A stretch of 41,869 bases of DNA from Streptomyces sp. CoH27 (GCF_020181035.1 NZ_JAIQYY010000027.1:43720-85588), one strand, 5' to 3'; shown: positions 23,582-32,086, counted from the first letter of the stretch. Notes: a model not told the origin generated them from the letters alone. A program made the numbers and translations.

Positions 23582-24478
23582 ATGACCGTGCCACTGCCGC
23601 CGCTCGCCGCCGAGTTCGAGTCCCACCGGCCCCGCCTGTTCGGGCTCGCCTACCGGCTGCTCGGCTCCGCGCACGAGGCGGAGGACGCGGTGCAGGACGC
23701 GTATCTGCGGTTCAGCGGCGCCGACCGGGCGGCGATCGGGCACCCGGGCGCATGGCTCGCCAAGACCGTCACGAACCTCTGCCTGACCCGGCTGACCTCG
23801 GCCCGTGCCCGGCACGAGGACTACCGCGGGCCCTGGTTGCCGGAGCCGGTGCTGACCTCGGACGGCACGCTCGGCCCGCTGGAGTCGGCGGAGCAGCGCG
23901 ACGAGGTCTCCCTGGCGATGCTGGTGCTCCTCGAACGGCTGACGCCGACCGAGCGGGCGGTGTACGTGCTGCGTGAGGCGTTCGGCCACAGCCACCGGGA
24001 GATCGCGGACGTGCTGTCCCTGAGCGAGGCCAACTGCCGCCAGCTGTACCGGCGCGCGGTGGCCCGGGTCGCCGTGCCGGAGGGCCGGTTCGAGCCGGCG
24101 CGCGAGCGGCAGGAGCAGCTGGTGACGACGTTCCTCGCGGCGGCCCGCGAGGGCGATGTGGCCGGTCTGGAGCAGCTGCTCGCCGAGGACGTGGTCTGGT
24201 GGAGCGACGGCGGCGGCAAGGTGTCCGCGGCCCTGCGTCCGGTCGAGGGACGCGACAAGGTCATGCGCTTCCTGGTGGGCGGGGCCGAGCGGTTCGCGGC
24301 GGACTGGACCTACACGGTGGTGGAGGTCAACGGCGCGAGCGGGCTGGCCGCGTGGGTCGGCGAGGTGCTCGTCGGGGTGGCCGCGTTCGGGCTGCGGGAC
24401 GGTGTGATCACCGATGTATGGGCCGCGATGAACCCGGACAAGCTGGGCTTCGTACGGCGGCAGCTCATGCCGTCGTAA
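23582..24478 (+). CDS. ECF41-type RNA polymerase sigma factor with SnoaL-like C-terminus
   Basis: A 298-aa SigJ-like protein. Sigma region 2 is at about 10-80 (RLFGLAYRLLGSAHEAEDAV, DAYLRF) and region 4 at about 110-165 (LERLTPTERAVYVLREAFG, YREIADVLSLSEANCRQLYRR type helix-turn-helix). A SnoaL-like domain (about 180-295) takes the place of an anti-sigma factor. All three ECF41 signatures are present: WLPEP in the linker, DGGGK, and NPDKL near the C-terminus. In this group the extension is known to regulate activity directly. Target genes are typically an adjacent oxidoreductase, here the SDR protein at 24582. Confidence 0.93.
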   Translation: MTVPLPPLAAEFESHRPRLFGLAYRLLGSAHEAEDAVQDAYLRFSGADRAAIGHPGAWLAKTVTNLCLTRLTSARARHEDYRGPWLPEPVLTSDGTLGPLESAEQRDEVSLAMLVLLERLTPTERAVYVLREAFGHSHREIADVLSLSEANCRQLYRRAVARVAVPEGRFEPARERQEQLVTTFLAAAREGDVAGLEQLLAEDVVWWSDGGGKVSAALRPVEGRDKVMRFLVGGAERFAADWTYTVVEVNGASGLAAWVGEVLVGVAAFGLRDGVITDVWAAMNPDKLGFVRRQLMPS

Positions 24479-24495
24479 CCGCACCGGCCGGGGCT

Positions 24496-24523
24496 TGTCA
24501 CATTCGGCGGGGGCTGCGTGGTC
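24496..24523 (+). promoter_or_regulatory. ECF41-type promoter before the SDR gene
   Basis: TGTCACA at 24496-24502 equals the -35 described for ECF41 targets (TGTCACA, 16 nt, CGTC). The -10 is imperfect: CGTG after 14 nt or GGTC after 17 nt. The gene start is about 60 nt downstream. Confidence 0.55.
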
Positions 24524-24581
24524 TGAGCGTGCGAACAGTGCCCGACCGGGGCACCCGGAATCCGAGAGGGACGGGAACAGC

Positions 24582-25325
24582 ATGACCACGATCCTGGTGA
24601 CCGGCGGGACCGGCACACTCGGCCGCCATGTGACGGAGCGGCTGCGGGCGGACAACCGCGAGGTGCGGGTGCTCAGCCGGCGCGCGCAGCCGTACGCGGT
24701 CGATCTGCGCACGGGCGGCGCGGGCCTCGACACCGCGCTCGCGGGAGTGGAGACGGTGGTGCACTGCGCGAGCACGCAGCGCGGCGGCGACGAGCAGGCG
24801 GCCGGTCACCTGATCGCGGCGGCGCGGTGGGCCAAGGTGCGCCATCTGGTCTATATCTCCATCGTCGGGGTCGACCGGATTCCGTTCGGCTACTACAAGA
24901 CCAAGCTGGCGGTGGAGCGCCAGATCGAGGAGTCGGGCCTCGGCTTCACGCTGCTGCGCACGACCCAGTTCCACGACCTGGTGGTCACGGTCCTGGCCGG
25001 ACTGGCCAAGCCGCCCGTGCTCCTGCTTCCCGCCGGCGTGTCGGACCAGCCGGTGGAGGTGACCGAAGTCGCCGACCGGCTCGCCGAGTTGGCCCTCGCC
25101 GCACCGGCCGGACGGGTATCGGACATGGGCGGCCCCGAGGTCCGCTCCTTCGACTCCCTGGCCCGCGCCTACCTCCGTGCGACCGGCCGCCGCCGGGCCG
25201 TGGCCCAGCTGCCGCTGTTCGGCAAGACGTACCGCGCCTTCCGGGCCGGCGGGCATCTGGCACCGCATGAGGCGGTGGGAAAGGTGACGTTCGAGGAGTA
25301 TCTGGGGCGGCGGTTCGGCCGCTGA
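24582..25325 (+). CDS. NAD(P)-binding SDR/NmrA-like protein, ECF41 partner
   Basis: A 247-aa atypical short-chain dehydrogenase. N-terminal Rossmann motif TILVTGGTGTLGRHV (GxxGxxG, residues 8-14), VVHCASTQRGGDE, ARWAKVRHLVYISIVGVDRI and the YYKTKLAVE (YxxxK) segment. The C-terminal half resembles NmrA/oxidoreductase relatives. It is the COE-type (carboxymuconolactone decarboxylase/oxidoreductase/epimerase) partner expected next to an ECF41 sigma factor and probably its main target. Substrate unknown. ATG at 24582 with GAGAGGGA upstream. Confidence 0.88.
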   Translation: MTTILVTGGTGTLGRHVTERLRADNREVRVLSRRAQPYAVDLRTGGAGLDTALAGVETVVHCASTQRGGDEQAAGHLIAAARWAKVRHLVYISIVGVDRIPFGYYKTKLAVERQIEESGLGFTLLRTTQFHDLVVTVLAGLAKPPVLLLPAGVSDQPVEVTEVADRLAELALAAPAGRVSDMGGPEVRSFDSLARAYLRATGRRRAVAQLPLFGKTYRAFRAGGHLAPHEAVGKVTFEEYLGRRFGR

Positions 25326-25399
25326 CGGGAGGAAGGCAGGGCGGACGGGCCGGTGAGGCTGACACCGGGGCGTGAGCGGACGGGGTGTCCGGTCAGTGG

Positions 25400-26779
25400 T
25401 CAGGTGCGGTCCGCGGGAGCGAACAGTTCGTCCTGGGCGCGGTCCCTGGCCGTCAGGAGGGCGCCACGCAGGACGGCCGCGCCGCCGAGGGTGCCGGCGC
25501 GGACCTCCGTGCGCAGCGGGGACATCCGGCGCAGCCGTTCCTGCACGAGACTCGCGAGCACCGGGCCGCCGGCCTGTCCGGCCTCGCCGCCGAGCACCAC
25601 ACAGCCAGGGTCGAGGACGGCCACCACGGAGGCGGCTCCGACCGCGATCCGCTCGGCAAGGGTGTGGAGGAAGCGGCCGGCGGGGTGATCGGCGGGGACG
25701 GTTGCGGCGGGCGCGGCCGGAGACGGCCCGGAGGCCTCGCCCGCGTGAGCCGCTTCCTTCGCCGCGCCCTGTTCCCCCGGCGCCTTTTCCGCCGCGCCCC
25801 GCTCCCCCAGCACCTCCTCCTCCGTGTCCCGCTCCCCCAGCACCCCCTCTGCCGTACCCCGCTCCCCCAGCACCTCCTGCACCGCCGCCACGGCCCCCCG
25901 CACGACCGCCGCCGCCCCCGGTCCGTCCATCGTGGCCGGGACCGGCAGCCCGTGGTCCGCTGCCAGGGCGCCGATCGCCGCCGCACCGGTCAGGGAGTGG
26001 AAGCCGCCGGCGCAGTCCTTCGCCGAGGGCAGGGAGTCGGTACCCGGCACCGGCAGGAAGCCGATCTCGCCGGTGCCGCCCGAGGCGCCGCGGCGCAGCG
26101 TGCCGTCGAGGACGACCGCCGCGCCGACGCCATGGCCGAGCCAGAGCAGGACGAAGGTGTCCCGGTCCCGGGCGGCACCCTCGCGCTGCTCCGCCACGGC
26201 CGCCAGGTTGGTCTCGTTCTCCACCGTGACGCGGGCCTCGGGCAGCCGGTGCTGCAAGGCGGCCGACAGGCTGCGGTGCCACTCGGGCAGTCCCCCGGAG
26301 TCGCGCAGGTCGCCGGTGGCGGGGTCGATGAGGCCCGGCGCGCCGATGCCGACGGTGTGCAGCCGGTCCGCGCCCGCCTCCTTGGCGGTGCGCTCCACCG
26401 CGGCCACCGCCTGCTCCACGGCCGGCCCGGTCCCGGTGTCACCGTCGATCGGCACCGACGCCTCGGCGAGCACCCGCCCGACCAGGTCCGACACCAGCAC
26501 GAAGACACCCTCGGTGCGGACGTCGAGCGCGGCCAGATGGGCGCGGTCGGCGACGATCCCGTACAGCCGGGCGTTCGGACCGCGGCGCTGCTCGCCGGAC
26601 TCGCCGACCACGGTGATCAGCCCGGCGGCGGTGAGCCGTTCCACGAGATCGGCGACCGTCGGCCGGGACAGTCCCGTCAGCTGCTTCAACTGCCCTGCCG
26701 TCAGCGGGCCTTCCTGCTGGAGCAGCCGCAGGGCGAGCCGGTCGTTGATGGCCCGGGCGGTGCTGGGTGTTGCGGGCAT
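25400..26779 (-). CDS. ROK family transcriptional regulator with internal repeat insertion
   Basis: A 459-aa protein. A MarR-like winged HTH (about 10-65, LKQLTGLSRPTVADLVERL) is followed by a ROK sugar-kinase-like domain: HTVGIGAPGLIDPATGDLRD, VTVENETNLAAVAEQ, VLLWLGHGVGAAVVLDGTL and GGTGEIGFLPV. The Cys-rich zinc motif of canonical ROK proteins (CxCGxxGC) is degenerate (KDCAGGFHSL). At about residues 300-345 four 10-residue repeats (VLGERGTAEG, VLGERDTEEE, VLGERGAAEK, APGEQGAAKE) and an Ala/Pro-rich linker interrupt the domain before LDPGCVVLGG. ATG at 26779. It is divergent from the MFS gene and likely represses it. Confidence 0.9.
   Translation of the reverse strand: MPATPSTARAINDRLALRLLQQEGPLTAGQLKQLTGLSRPTVADLVERLTAAGLITVVGESGEQRRGPNARLYGIVADRAHLAALDVRTEGVFVLVSDLVGRVLAEASVPIDGDTGTGPAVEQAVAAVERTAKEAGADRLHTVGIGAPGLIDPATGDLRDSGGLPEWHRSLSAALQHRLPEARVTVENETNLAAVAEQREGAARDRDTFVLLWLGHGVGAAVVLDGTLRRGASGGTGEIGFLPVPGTDSLPSAKDCAGGFHSLTGAAAIGALAADHGLPVPATMDGPGAAAVVRGAVAAVQEVLGERGTAEGVLGERDTEEEVLGERGAAEKAPGEQGAAKEAAHAGEASGPSPAAPAATVPADHPAGRFLHTLAERIAVGAASVVAVLDPGCVVLGGEAGQAGGPVLASLVQERLRRMSPLRTEVRAGTLGGAAVLRGALLTARDRAQDELFAPADRT
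25761..25880. repeat. Four 30-bp tandem repeats inside the ROK gene
   Basis: Units 25761-25790, 25791-25820, 25821-25850 and 25851-25880 share GCTCCCCCAGCACCTCCTCC-like sequence; the first unit is the most diverged. The period is exactly 30 bp, so the reading frame is kept and each unit encodes a decapeptide of type VLGERGxAEx. Confidence 0.85.
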
Positions 26780-26850
26780 GACGGGAATCCTCCCAGATCG
26801 GCGGGCGTCCCCCTCGACCGCGACTCCGAGACCCCGCCCTCGGACTGCGG

Positions 26851-26900
26851 CCGTAAAACCGTCTATCTATCTATCAGGGAGGGTCCCTGATAGTTTACGG
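26851..26900. promoter_or_regulatory. Palindromic operator between ROK and MFS genes
   Basis: CTATCAGGGA (26871-26880) and TCCCTGATAG (26884-26893) are perfect 10-bp arms around GGG. CCGTAAA (26851-26857) and TTTACGG (26894-26900) form a second, wider inverted pair. A TCTA microsatellite (CTATCTATCTATC) lies between. It is 40 bp upstream of the MFS ATG and is the obvious candidate for ROK repressor binding. Confidence 0.7.
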
Positions 26901-26939
26901 CGCGTGCCGGGAGGGCGCCGTGTGGGGAGGGGCTGGAAC

Positions 26940-28154
26940 ATGAGTGACGTGGGATATGCGCCCGGCGAGGTGCGGCGCGCCCGGTACGCCGTGGCGGCCG
27001 TGTTCGCCGTGCACGGCGCCGTGACCGGCTCCTTCGCCACCCGGGTGCCGTGGGTCCAGGACCATGCCTCGCTCGGCGCGGGCCAGTTGGGCTTCGCGCT
27101 GGCGTTCACGGCCTTCGGCGCCTCGTGCGCGATGCCGCTCGCGGGCCGGATCAGCCACCGCTTCGGCAGCCGTACGGCGCTGCGCGGACTGATCGCGCTG
27201 TGGACGCTGTCGCTGGTCCTGCCACCGCTGGCGCCGAACCTGTACACCCTGTGCCTGGCGATGTTCACCTACGGCGCGAGCGCGGGCATGGCCGACGTCG
27301 CGATGAACGCGCTCGGCGTCGAGGTCGAGCGGCTGCTGGGCAAGTCGGTCATGTCGGGGCTGCACGGCATGTGGAGCGCGGGCGCGCTGACCGGTTCGGC
27401 GGCCGGCACGCTGGCCGCGCATCTGGGCGCGGACGCCCGCGTGCACTTCCTGATCGCCTCGGCCGTGCTCACCGTGCTGGGGCCGGTGGCCTGCTCCTGG
27501 GTGCTGGACCTCCAGCCCGCCGAGGACGAGGAGCCGCCGCCCCGGTTCGCGCTGCCGCCGCGCTCGGCGCTGCTGATCGGCACCGTCGGCTTCTGCGCGG
27601 TGTTCGCGGAGGGCGCGAGCCTGGACTGGTCGGCGGTGTTCCTGCGGGACCGGCTGGACAGCTCGGCCGCGGTGGCGGCGGCCTGCACGACGGGCTTCAT
27701 GCTGACCATGGCGGTGGCCCGGATCGCCGGGGACGCGGTGGTGAACCGTTACGGCGCGGTCCGTACCGTCCGGGCCGGCGGGGTGCTGGCCGCGCTGGGC
27801 GGTCTGCTGATCGTCCTCGCCGGGCAGCCGGCGGTGGCCATGGCGGGGTTCGGGCTGATGGGGCTCGGCATCGCGGTGGTCGTACCGCTGTGCTTCGCGG
27901 CGGCCGGGCATGCGGGCCCGAATCCCAGCCAGGCCATCGCGGGCGTGGCGACGATCACCTACACCTCGGGGCTGATCGCGCCGAGTCTGATCGGCGGGGT
28001 GGCCCAGGCGACCAGCCTGATGGTGTCGTTCGGTGTGGTGACGGCGCTGGCGTGCGGGCTCGCGGTGTTCGCGGGGGTGCTGCGCAGCGCCGAGCGCGGC
28101 GGCCGCACAGAGAGCAGCCCGCGGCCGGCCGCCGTTCCCGACCCGCGCCCCTGA
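26940..28154 (+). CDS. MFS transporter
   Basis: A 404-aa membrane protein with 12 predicted helices. The family loop between helices 2 and 3 is LAGRISHRFGSRTALRG. Helix 4 region MADVAMNALGVEVERLLGKS and GLHGMWSAGAL resemble the fucose permease/inner-membrane YbjJ-like group. The C-terminus is a polar tail. Probable efflux or sugar-related transport; substrate unknown. ATG at 26940 with GGGGAGGGG upstream. It is divergent from the ROK regulator with a shared operator and ends 6 bp from the convergent thioesterase gene. Confidence 0.9.
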   Translation: MSDVGYAPGEVRRARYAVAAVFAVHGAVTGSFATRVPWVQDHASLGAGQLGFALAFTAFGASCAMPLAGRISHRFGSRTALRGLIALWTLSLVLPPLAPNLYTLCLAMFTYGASAGMADVAMNALGVEVERLLGKSVMSGLHGMWSAGALTGSAAGTLAAHLGADARVHFLIASAVLTVLGPVACSWVLDLQPAEDEEPPPRFALPPRSALLIGTVGFCAVFAEGASLDWSAVFLRDRLDSSAAVAAACTTGFMLTMAVARIAGDAVVNRYGAVRTVRAGGVLAALGGLLIVLAGQPAVAMAGFGLMGLGIAVVVPLCFAAAGHAGPNPSQAIAGVATITYTSGLIAPSLIGGVAQATSLMVSFGVVTALACGLAVFAGVLRSAERGGRTESSPRPAAVPDPRP

Positions 28155-28160
28155 GACAGG

Positions 28161-28619
28161 TCAGCCGACGGGGCGCAGCAGCTCCTGGCCGACGGCGCGG
28201 AAGGCCTCCGACCAGGGCGCCGGCCGCATGGTTGTGGCGTCGAGCCGGACCAGCACCCGGGTGCCCTGGGCGTAGGTCCGCGTCCCGTCCGCGGAGCAGA
28301 ACCGGAAGCCGTAGGTCAGGCCGGTGGTGCCGAGCCGTTCCAGCCAGAGGTGGACGGCGTAGCTGCCGGGGCTGGTCACCGGTGCCTCGTAGCTGACGCG
28401 CAGCTCGCGTACGGCGTTGCAGGCGTCGCCGGCCGCGTGCCAGTCGCCGTCGAAGCGGACGCCGTGCGCGCTCCACAGCTCGGTCCAGGCGCGCTCGACC
28501 AGCACGGGGTAGCGGGCGTTGTGCAGGAGGCCGAGCGCGTCGAGGTCGTCGAAGTGGACGGTGACGGGGATCAGCCGGCCGTAGGAGACGGCGGGGGCGA
28601 TCGGGGCTTCGGCGGTCAC
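28161..28619 (-). CDS. Acyl-CoA thioesterase, 4HBT hotdog family
   Basis: A 152-aa hotdog-fold protein. The 4HBT signature is VHFDDLDALGLLHNARYPVL with the catalytic Asp in HFDDLDALG, followed by LRVSYEAPVTSPGSYAV and TYAQGTRVLVRLD. Hydrolyses an acyl-CoA to free acid and CoA; chain type unknown. GTG start at 28619 with AGGAG upstream. Its promoter region holds CTAAGCGACCGCTCAG, resembling the sequence before the acyl-CoA dehydrogenase gene, so control by the TetR protein at 7371 is possible. Confidence 0.88.
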   Translation of the reverse strand: MTAEAPIAPAVSYGRLIPVTVHFDDLDALGLLHNARYPVLVERAWTELWSAHGVRFDGDWHAAGDACNAVRELRVSYEAPVTSPGSYAVHLWLERLGTTGLTYGFRFCSADGTRTYAQGTRVLVRLDATTMRPAPWSEAFRAVGQELLRPVG

Positions 28620-28654
28620 GGGACAGGGCTCCTGAACATCGTTGCTGAGACAAT

Positions 28655-28676
28655 CCCATACTAAGCGACCGCTCAG
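28655..28676 (-). promoter_or_regulatory. Thioesterase promoter with TetR-type operator
   Basis: On the minus strand TGAGCGGTCGCTTAGTAT joins an AGCGGTCGCT palindrome (within 28661-28676) to a TAGTAT -10 box. A protein bound there would block the polymerase. Core sequence matches 7258-7273. Confidence 0.5.
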
Positions 28677-28710
28677 GAGCCTGGGCTGGAAGCCCCCAGG
28701 TCAGCCACCC

Positions 28711-28739
28711 GTGACAATGGTGCAGACCGTCTTCATATG
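28711..28739 (+). promoter_or_regulatory. Possible promoter of the nucleobase permease
   Basis: GTGACA (28711-28716), 17 nt, CATATG (28734-28739), 22 nt before the permease ATG. Moderate match to the housekeeping consensus. Confidence 0.4.
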
Positions 28740-28761
28740 CGTAAGAAAGCGAAACCCCACC

Positions 28762-30153
28762 ATGGACCTCGGCGTGCGCTGGAAACTGCACGGTGACGGG
28801 CGCACGCCCGCGCCCGGAGCGGTGGTACGCCCCGACGAACGGCTCTCCTGGCCCCGCACCGTGGGCCTGGGCGCCCAGCACGTGGTCGCGATGTTCGGCG
28901 CCTCCTTCGTGGCCCCCGTGCTCATGGGCCTGGACCCGAACCTGGCGATCATGATGTCGGGCGTGGCGACCGTGATCTTCCTGCTCGCCACCCGCGGCCG
29001 GGTCCCGAGCTACCTCGGCTGCTCTCTGTCCTTCGTCGGCGTGGCCGCCGTCATCCGCGCCCAGGGCGGTACGAGCGCCACGGTGACCGGCGCGGTGTTC
29101 GTCGTCGGCGTGGTGCTGTTCCTGGTGGGACTCGCGGTGCAGCGCTTCGGGGCGCGGATCATCCACGCGGCCATGCCGCCGATCGTCACCGGCGCGGTCG
29201 TGATGCTGATCGGCTTCAACCTCGCCCCGGTGACCGCCTCCACCTACTGGCCGCAGGACCAGTGGACGGCCCTGCTGGTGATGCTCTTCACCGGCCTGGC
29301 GGTCGTCTGTCTGCGTGGTTTCTGGTCCCGTATCGCCATCTTCCTCGGTCTGGTCTTCGGGTACGGCATCTCCTGGGCGTTCGACCGGATCTTCGGCAAG
29401 ATCCACTCCATGGGCCCGGGCGGCAAGGTCACCGACCACTGGCGCCTGGACCTCTCCGGCGTCTCCAAGGCCGACTGGATCGGCCTGCCGCACTTCCACG
29501 GGCCGTCCTTCCAGTGGTCGGCGATCCTGGTCGCGCTGCCGGTCGTCATCGCCCTGGTCGCGGAGAACGCGGGCCATGTCAAGGCGGTCGGCGAGATGAC
29601 CGGCGACCCGCTGGACGACAAGCTCGGCACGGCGATCTCGGCCGACGGCATCGGCTCCATGCTGTCCACGGCCGTCGGCGGCCCGCCGAACACCACCTAC
29701 TCCGAGAACATCGGCGTGATGGCCGCCACCCGCGTCTACTCCACCGCCGCCTACTGGGCCGCCGCCGGCTTCGCCCTGCTCTTCGGCATCTGCCCGAAGT
29801 TCGGCGCCGTCGTGGCCGCGATCCCGGGCGGGGTGCTCGGCGGCATCACCGTGATCCTCTACGGCATGATCGGCCTGCTCGGCGCCCAGATCTGGCTGCA
29901 CGCCAAGGTGGACCTGCGCAACCCGCTGAACCTGGTGCCGGCCGCCGCGGGCATCATCATCGGCGTCGGCAACGTCAGCATGAAGTTCACCGACACCTTC
30001 TCGCTCAGCGGCATCGCCCTCGGCACCCTGGTCGTCATCACCGGCTACCACGCCCTGCGCGCCTTCGCCCCGGCCCACCTGAAGCAGCAGCAACCGCTGC
30101 TGGACGAGGGCACCTCCAGCTACGACGCCGAGGAGCCGCACGCCAAGCCGTAG
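28762..30153 (+). CDS. NCS2 uracil/xanthine permease
   Basis: Proton-coupled uptake of a nucleobase (uracil or xanthine) across the plasma membrane. 463 aa, about 14 membrane segments. Signatures: GLGAQHVVAMFGASFVAPVL in helix 1, PSYLGCSLSFVGVAAVI in helix 3, the substrate-site ALVAENAGHVKAVGEMTG in helix 8, and AVGGPPNTTYSENIGVMAAT in helix 10. The order and spacing match UraA/RutG-type proteins more than long purine transporters. The ATG at 28762 is chosen because the conserved N-terminus begins there; a longer frame goes back to 28642. Shine-Dalgarno is poor. Confidence 0.92.
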   Translation: MDLGVRWKLHGDGRTPAPGAVVRPDERLSWPRTVGLGAQHVVAMFGASFVAPVLMGLDPNLAIMMSGVATVIFLLATRGRVPSYLGCSLSFVGVAAVIRAQGGTSATVTGAVFVVGVVLFLVGLAVQRFGARIIHAAMPPIVTGAVVMLIGFNLAPVTASTYWPQDQWTALLVMLFTGLAVVCLRGFWSRIAIFLGLVFGYGISWAFDRIFGKIHSMGPGGKVTDHWRLDLSGVSKADWIGLPHFHGPSFQWSAILVALPVVIALVAENAGHVKAVGEMTGDPLDDKLGTAISADGIGSMLSTAVGGPPNTTYSENIGVMAATRVYSTAAYWAAAGFALLFGICPKFGAVVAAIPGGVLGGITVILYGMIGLLGAQIWLHAKVDLRNPLNLVPAAAGIIIGVGNVSMKFTDTFSLSGIALGTLVVITGYHALRAFAPAHLKQQQPLLDEGTSSYDAEEPHAKP

Positions 30154-30324
30154 GCGTACGCCGGGGTGAAGGACGCGCGCGATCAGGTCCTGCTCCAGGT
30201 TCGCGGCGGGCGGTGCCGCGGGCGTTCCCCCCTCACCCCACGGACATGTCCCGCGTTCCCCCGTTCCGGCGAAGCGACGGGCCGGTCGGCGCGCCGGGCG
30301 GCCCGGGGCTGGGACCCTTCCCCC

Positions 30325-31017
30325 ATGGCGCAGTTGGAACGCTTCACCACTCCCGTCGACGCGGTGGTCGCCCGGATGCGCGCGATCGGCGCGGCCCTGC
30401 CCGAGCGCGACGGGGTCGCCGTGTTCAACCGCGTCTATCTCACCGTCACCGAGGAGGTCGACCGGCGCCTGGACGGCGGGGAGTTCGCGGACCCGCGGGC
30501 GGCGACCGCGCTGGACGTGCGGTTCGCGGAGCGCTATCTGGCGGCGGTCGACGCGAGCGCGGCGGACCGCCGTCCGCCCGCCTGCTGGCGCCCGCTCTTC
30601 CAGCTCCGCCGCCACCCCGGGGTACGGCCGCTGCAGTTCGCGCTGGCGGGCATCAACGCGCACATCGGGCACGACCTGGCGCTCGCCGTGATGGACGCCT
30701 GCCGCGCGCTCGGCTGCGAACCGGCCGATCTGGAGGACGAGTTCGACCGCGTGGGCGAGATCCTCGGATCGCTGGAGGAGCGCATCCGCGAGGATCTGAT
30801 GCCGGGCCCCGACCTGCTTCAGCTCGCCGATCCGCTCACCCATCTGCTGGGTTCCTGGAGCCTGGAGCGGGCCCGGGACGCGGCCTGGGCGGCGGCTCGG
30901 GCACTGTGGGCGCTGCGCCACTGCGGCGAGGTGGCCGAGGAGTTCACCGAGCGGCTGGACGCGGCCGTGGGGCTCGCGGGCCGGATGCTCCTCACCCCGC
31001 TCCCCGAGCTGATCTGA
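30325..31017 (+). CDS. DUF5995 family protein
   Basis: A 230-aa all-helical soluble protein. It contains FNRVYLTVTEEVDRRL, the ALDVRFAERYLAAVD helix and FALAGINAHIGHDLALAV, whose HxxxHD arrangement suggests a metal site, plus FDRVGEILGSLEERIREDL. These match my memory of DUF5995, common in streptomycetes and without known function. ATG at 30325 has no Shine-Dalgarno; the 170 bp before it hold no other gene. An upstream GTG (30166) would add a low-complexity Arg-rich extension and is less likely. Confidence 0.75.
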   Translation: MAQLERFTTPVDAVVARMRAIGAALPERDGVAVFNRVYLTVTEEVDRRLDGGEFADPRAATALDVRFAERYLAAVDASAADRRPPACWRPLFQLRRHPGVRPLQFALAGINAHIGHDLALAVMDACRALGCEPADLEDEFDRVGEILGSLEERIREDLMPGPDLLQLADPLTHLLGSWSLERARDAAWAAARALWALRHCGEVAEEFTERLDAAVGLAGRMLLTPLPELI

Positions 31018-31139
31018 CCTCCGAGCTGATCCGACCCCCCGCCCGACTGGCCGAAACCCGACCCTGACGCGAGCCGCCTCGGAACAGCCGTGTCCGCACC
31101 GTACGTTGACGTCCGGCACCCCATCGACAAGGAGCGGAC

Positions 31140-32069
31140 ATGGCAACGCGGCTCGGTCTCGGTCTTCCCCAGATGCGCCAGTACTCCCTCGGCACGGACG
31201 TGCCCGACGTGGCCCGCGCCGCCGAACGGATCGGTTACACGAGTCTGTGGGTCTTCGAGCGGGCCCTGTTCCCCGAGCCCGCCACCCAGGGGTTGTACGG
31301 CATGGACGGCGTGCCTTGGCCGGACCAGTACCGGAACGTGGCGGACCCGCTGGTCACCCTCACCCTGGCAGCATCGGCCACCGAGCGGGCGGAGCTGGGG
31401 TCCAGCGTCCTGGTGGCACCGCTGCACGTGCCGTTCCAGCTGGCCAAGGCCCTCGCCTCGCTGGACGCGGCGAGCGGCGGCCGGGTGCTCGCGGGCCTCG
31501 GCACCGGCTGGTCCCTGGACGAGTACGCGGCCTCCTCCGCGCGGCCCTTCGAGGAGCGCGGCAAGTCGCTGGACGAGATCATCGAGGTGTGCCGGGCGGT
31601 GTGGGGCCCGGATCCGGTCGTCTACGACGGCACCCTGACGAAGATCGCCTCCGCCGTGGTCGGACCCAAGCCCGTCCGGCCGATCCCGGTCCTGCTGGCC
31701 GCGGGCAACCGGCGGGCGTTCCGGCGGCTGGTCGACCACGCCGACGGCTGGCTGCCGGCGGGCTTCAGCGCGGAGCAGGTCGGCGCCCAGTGGCGGCAGC
31801 TGCGGGAGCTGGCCGAGGAGCGGGGCCGTACGCGGCCGATCCGGACGGTGCTGCGGGTGAACACCGACCGCACGGCCAAGGCGTACGAGGGCGCCGACCG
31901 CAGGCCTTTCCAGGGCAGTGTCGACCAGATCGTGGCGGACCTCGTGGAGTTCGCGGAGCTCGGCATGGACGAGTTCCTGATCGACCTCCAGGGCAGCGCC
32001 CGGGACGCCCGGGAGCTGACGGATGCCGCCGCGGAGGTGTTTGAAAAGGCGCGGGCGGCCGGAGTCTGA
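31140..32069 (+). CDS. LLM-class F420-dependent oxidoreductase
   Basis: A luciferase-like TIM-barrel protein of 309 aa. Strand and loop motifs: RLGLGLPQM, YTSLWVFERALF, LGSSVLVAPLHVPFQLAKAL, ASGGRVLAGLGTGWSLDEYA, RGKSLDEIIEVCRAVW, RPIPVLLAAGNRRAFRR and HADGWLPAGF. The GTGW motif and lack of a partner flavin reductase favour F420 as cofactor, by analogy with actinobacterial relatives. Substrate unknown. ATG at 31140 with AAGGAGCG upstream. It is convergent with the amine oxidase gene and shares its terminator. Confidence 0.9.
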   Translation: MATRLGLGLPQMRQYSLGTDVPDVARAAERIGYTSLWVFERALFPEPATQGLYGMDGVPWPDQYRNVADPLVTLTLAASATERAELGSSVLVAPLHVPFQLAKALASLDAASGGRVLAGLGTGWSLDEYAASSARPFEERGKSLDEIIEVCRAVWGPDPVVYDGTLTKIASAVVGPKPVRPIPVLLAAGNRRAFRRLVDHADGWLPAGFSAEQVGAQWRQLRELAEERGRTRPIRTVLRVNTDRTAKAYEGADRRPFQGSVDQIVADLVEFAELGMDEFLIDLQGSARDARELTDAAAEVFEKARAAGV

Positions 32070-32086
32070 GGCCGGCCGCCCACGCC
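32048..32086. terminator. Bidirectional terminator hairpin
   Basis: Arms of 15 bp with one mismatch (GGCGCGGGCGGCCGG at 32048-32062, CCGGCCGCCCACGCC at 32072-32086) around a 9-nt loop. The LLM gene stop codon lies in the loop. It serves both the LLM gene and, from the other strand, the convergent oxidase operon. Confidence 0.75.

Noticed and set aside
27955..31146. 1063-codon open frame on the minus strand
   Set aside because: It is antisense to the MFS 3' end, permease and DUF5995 genes, with charged low-complexity sequence. The genes on the other strand have clear family motifs.
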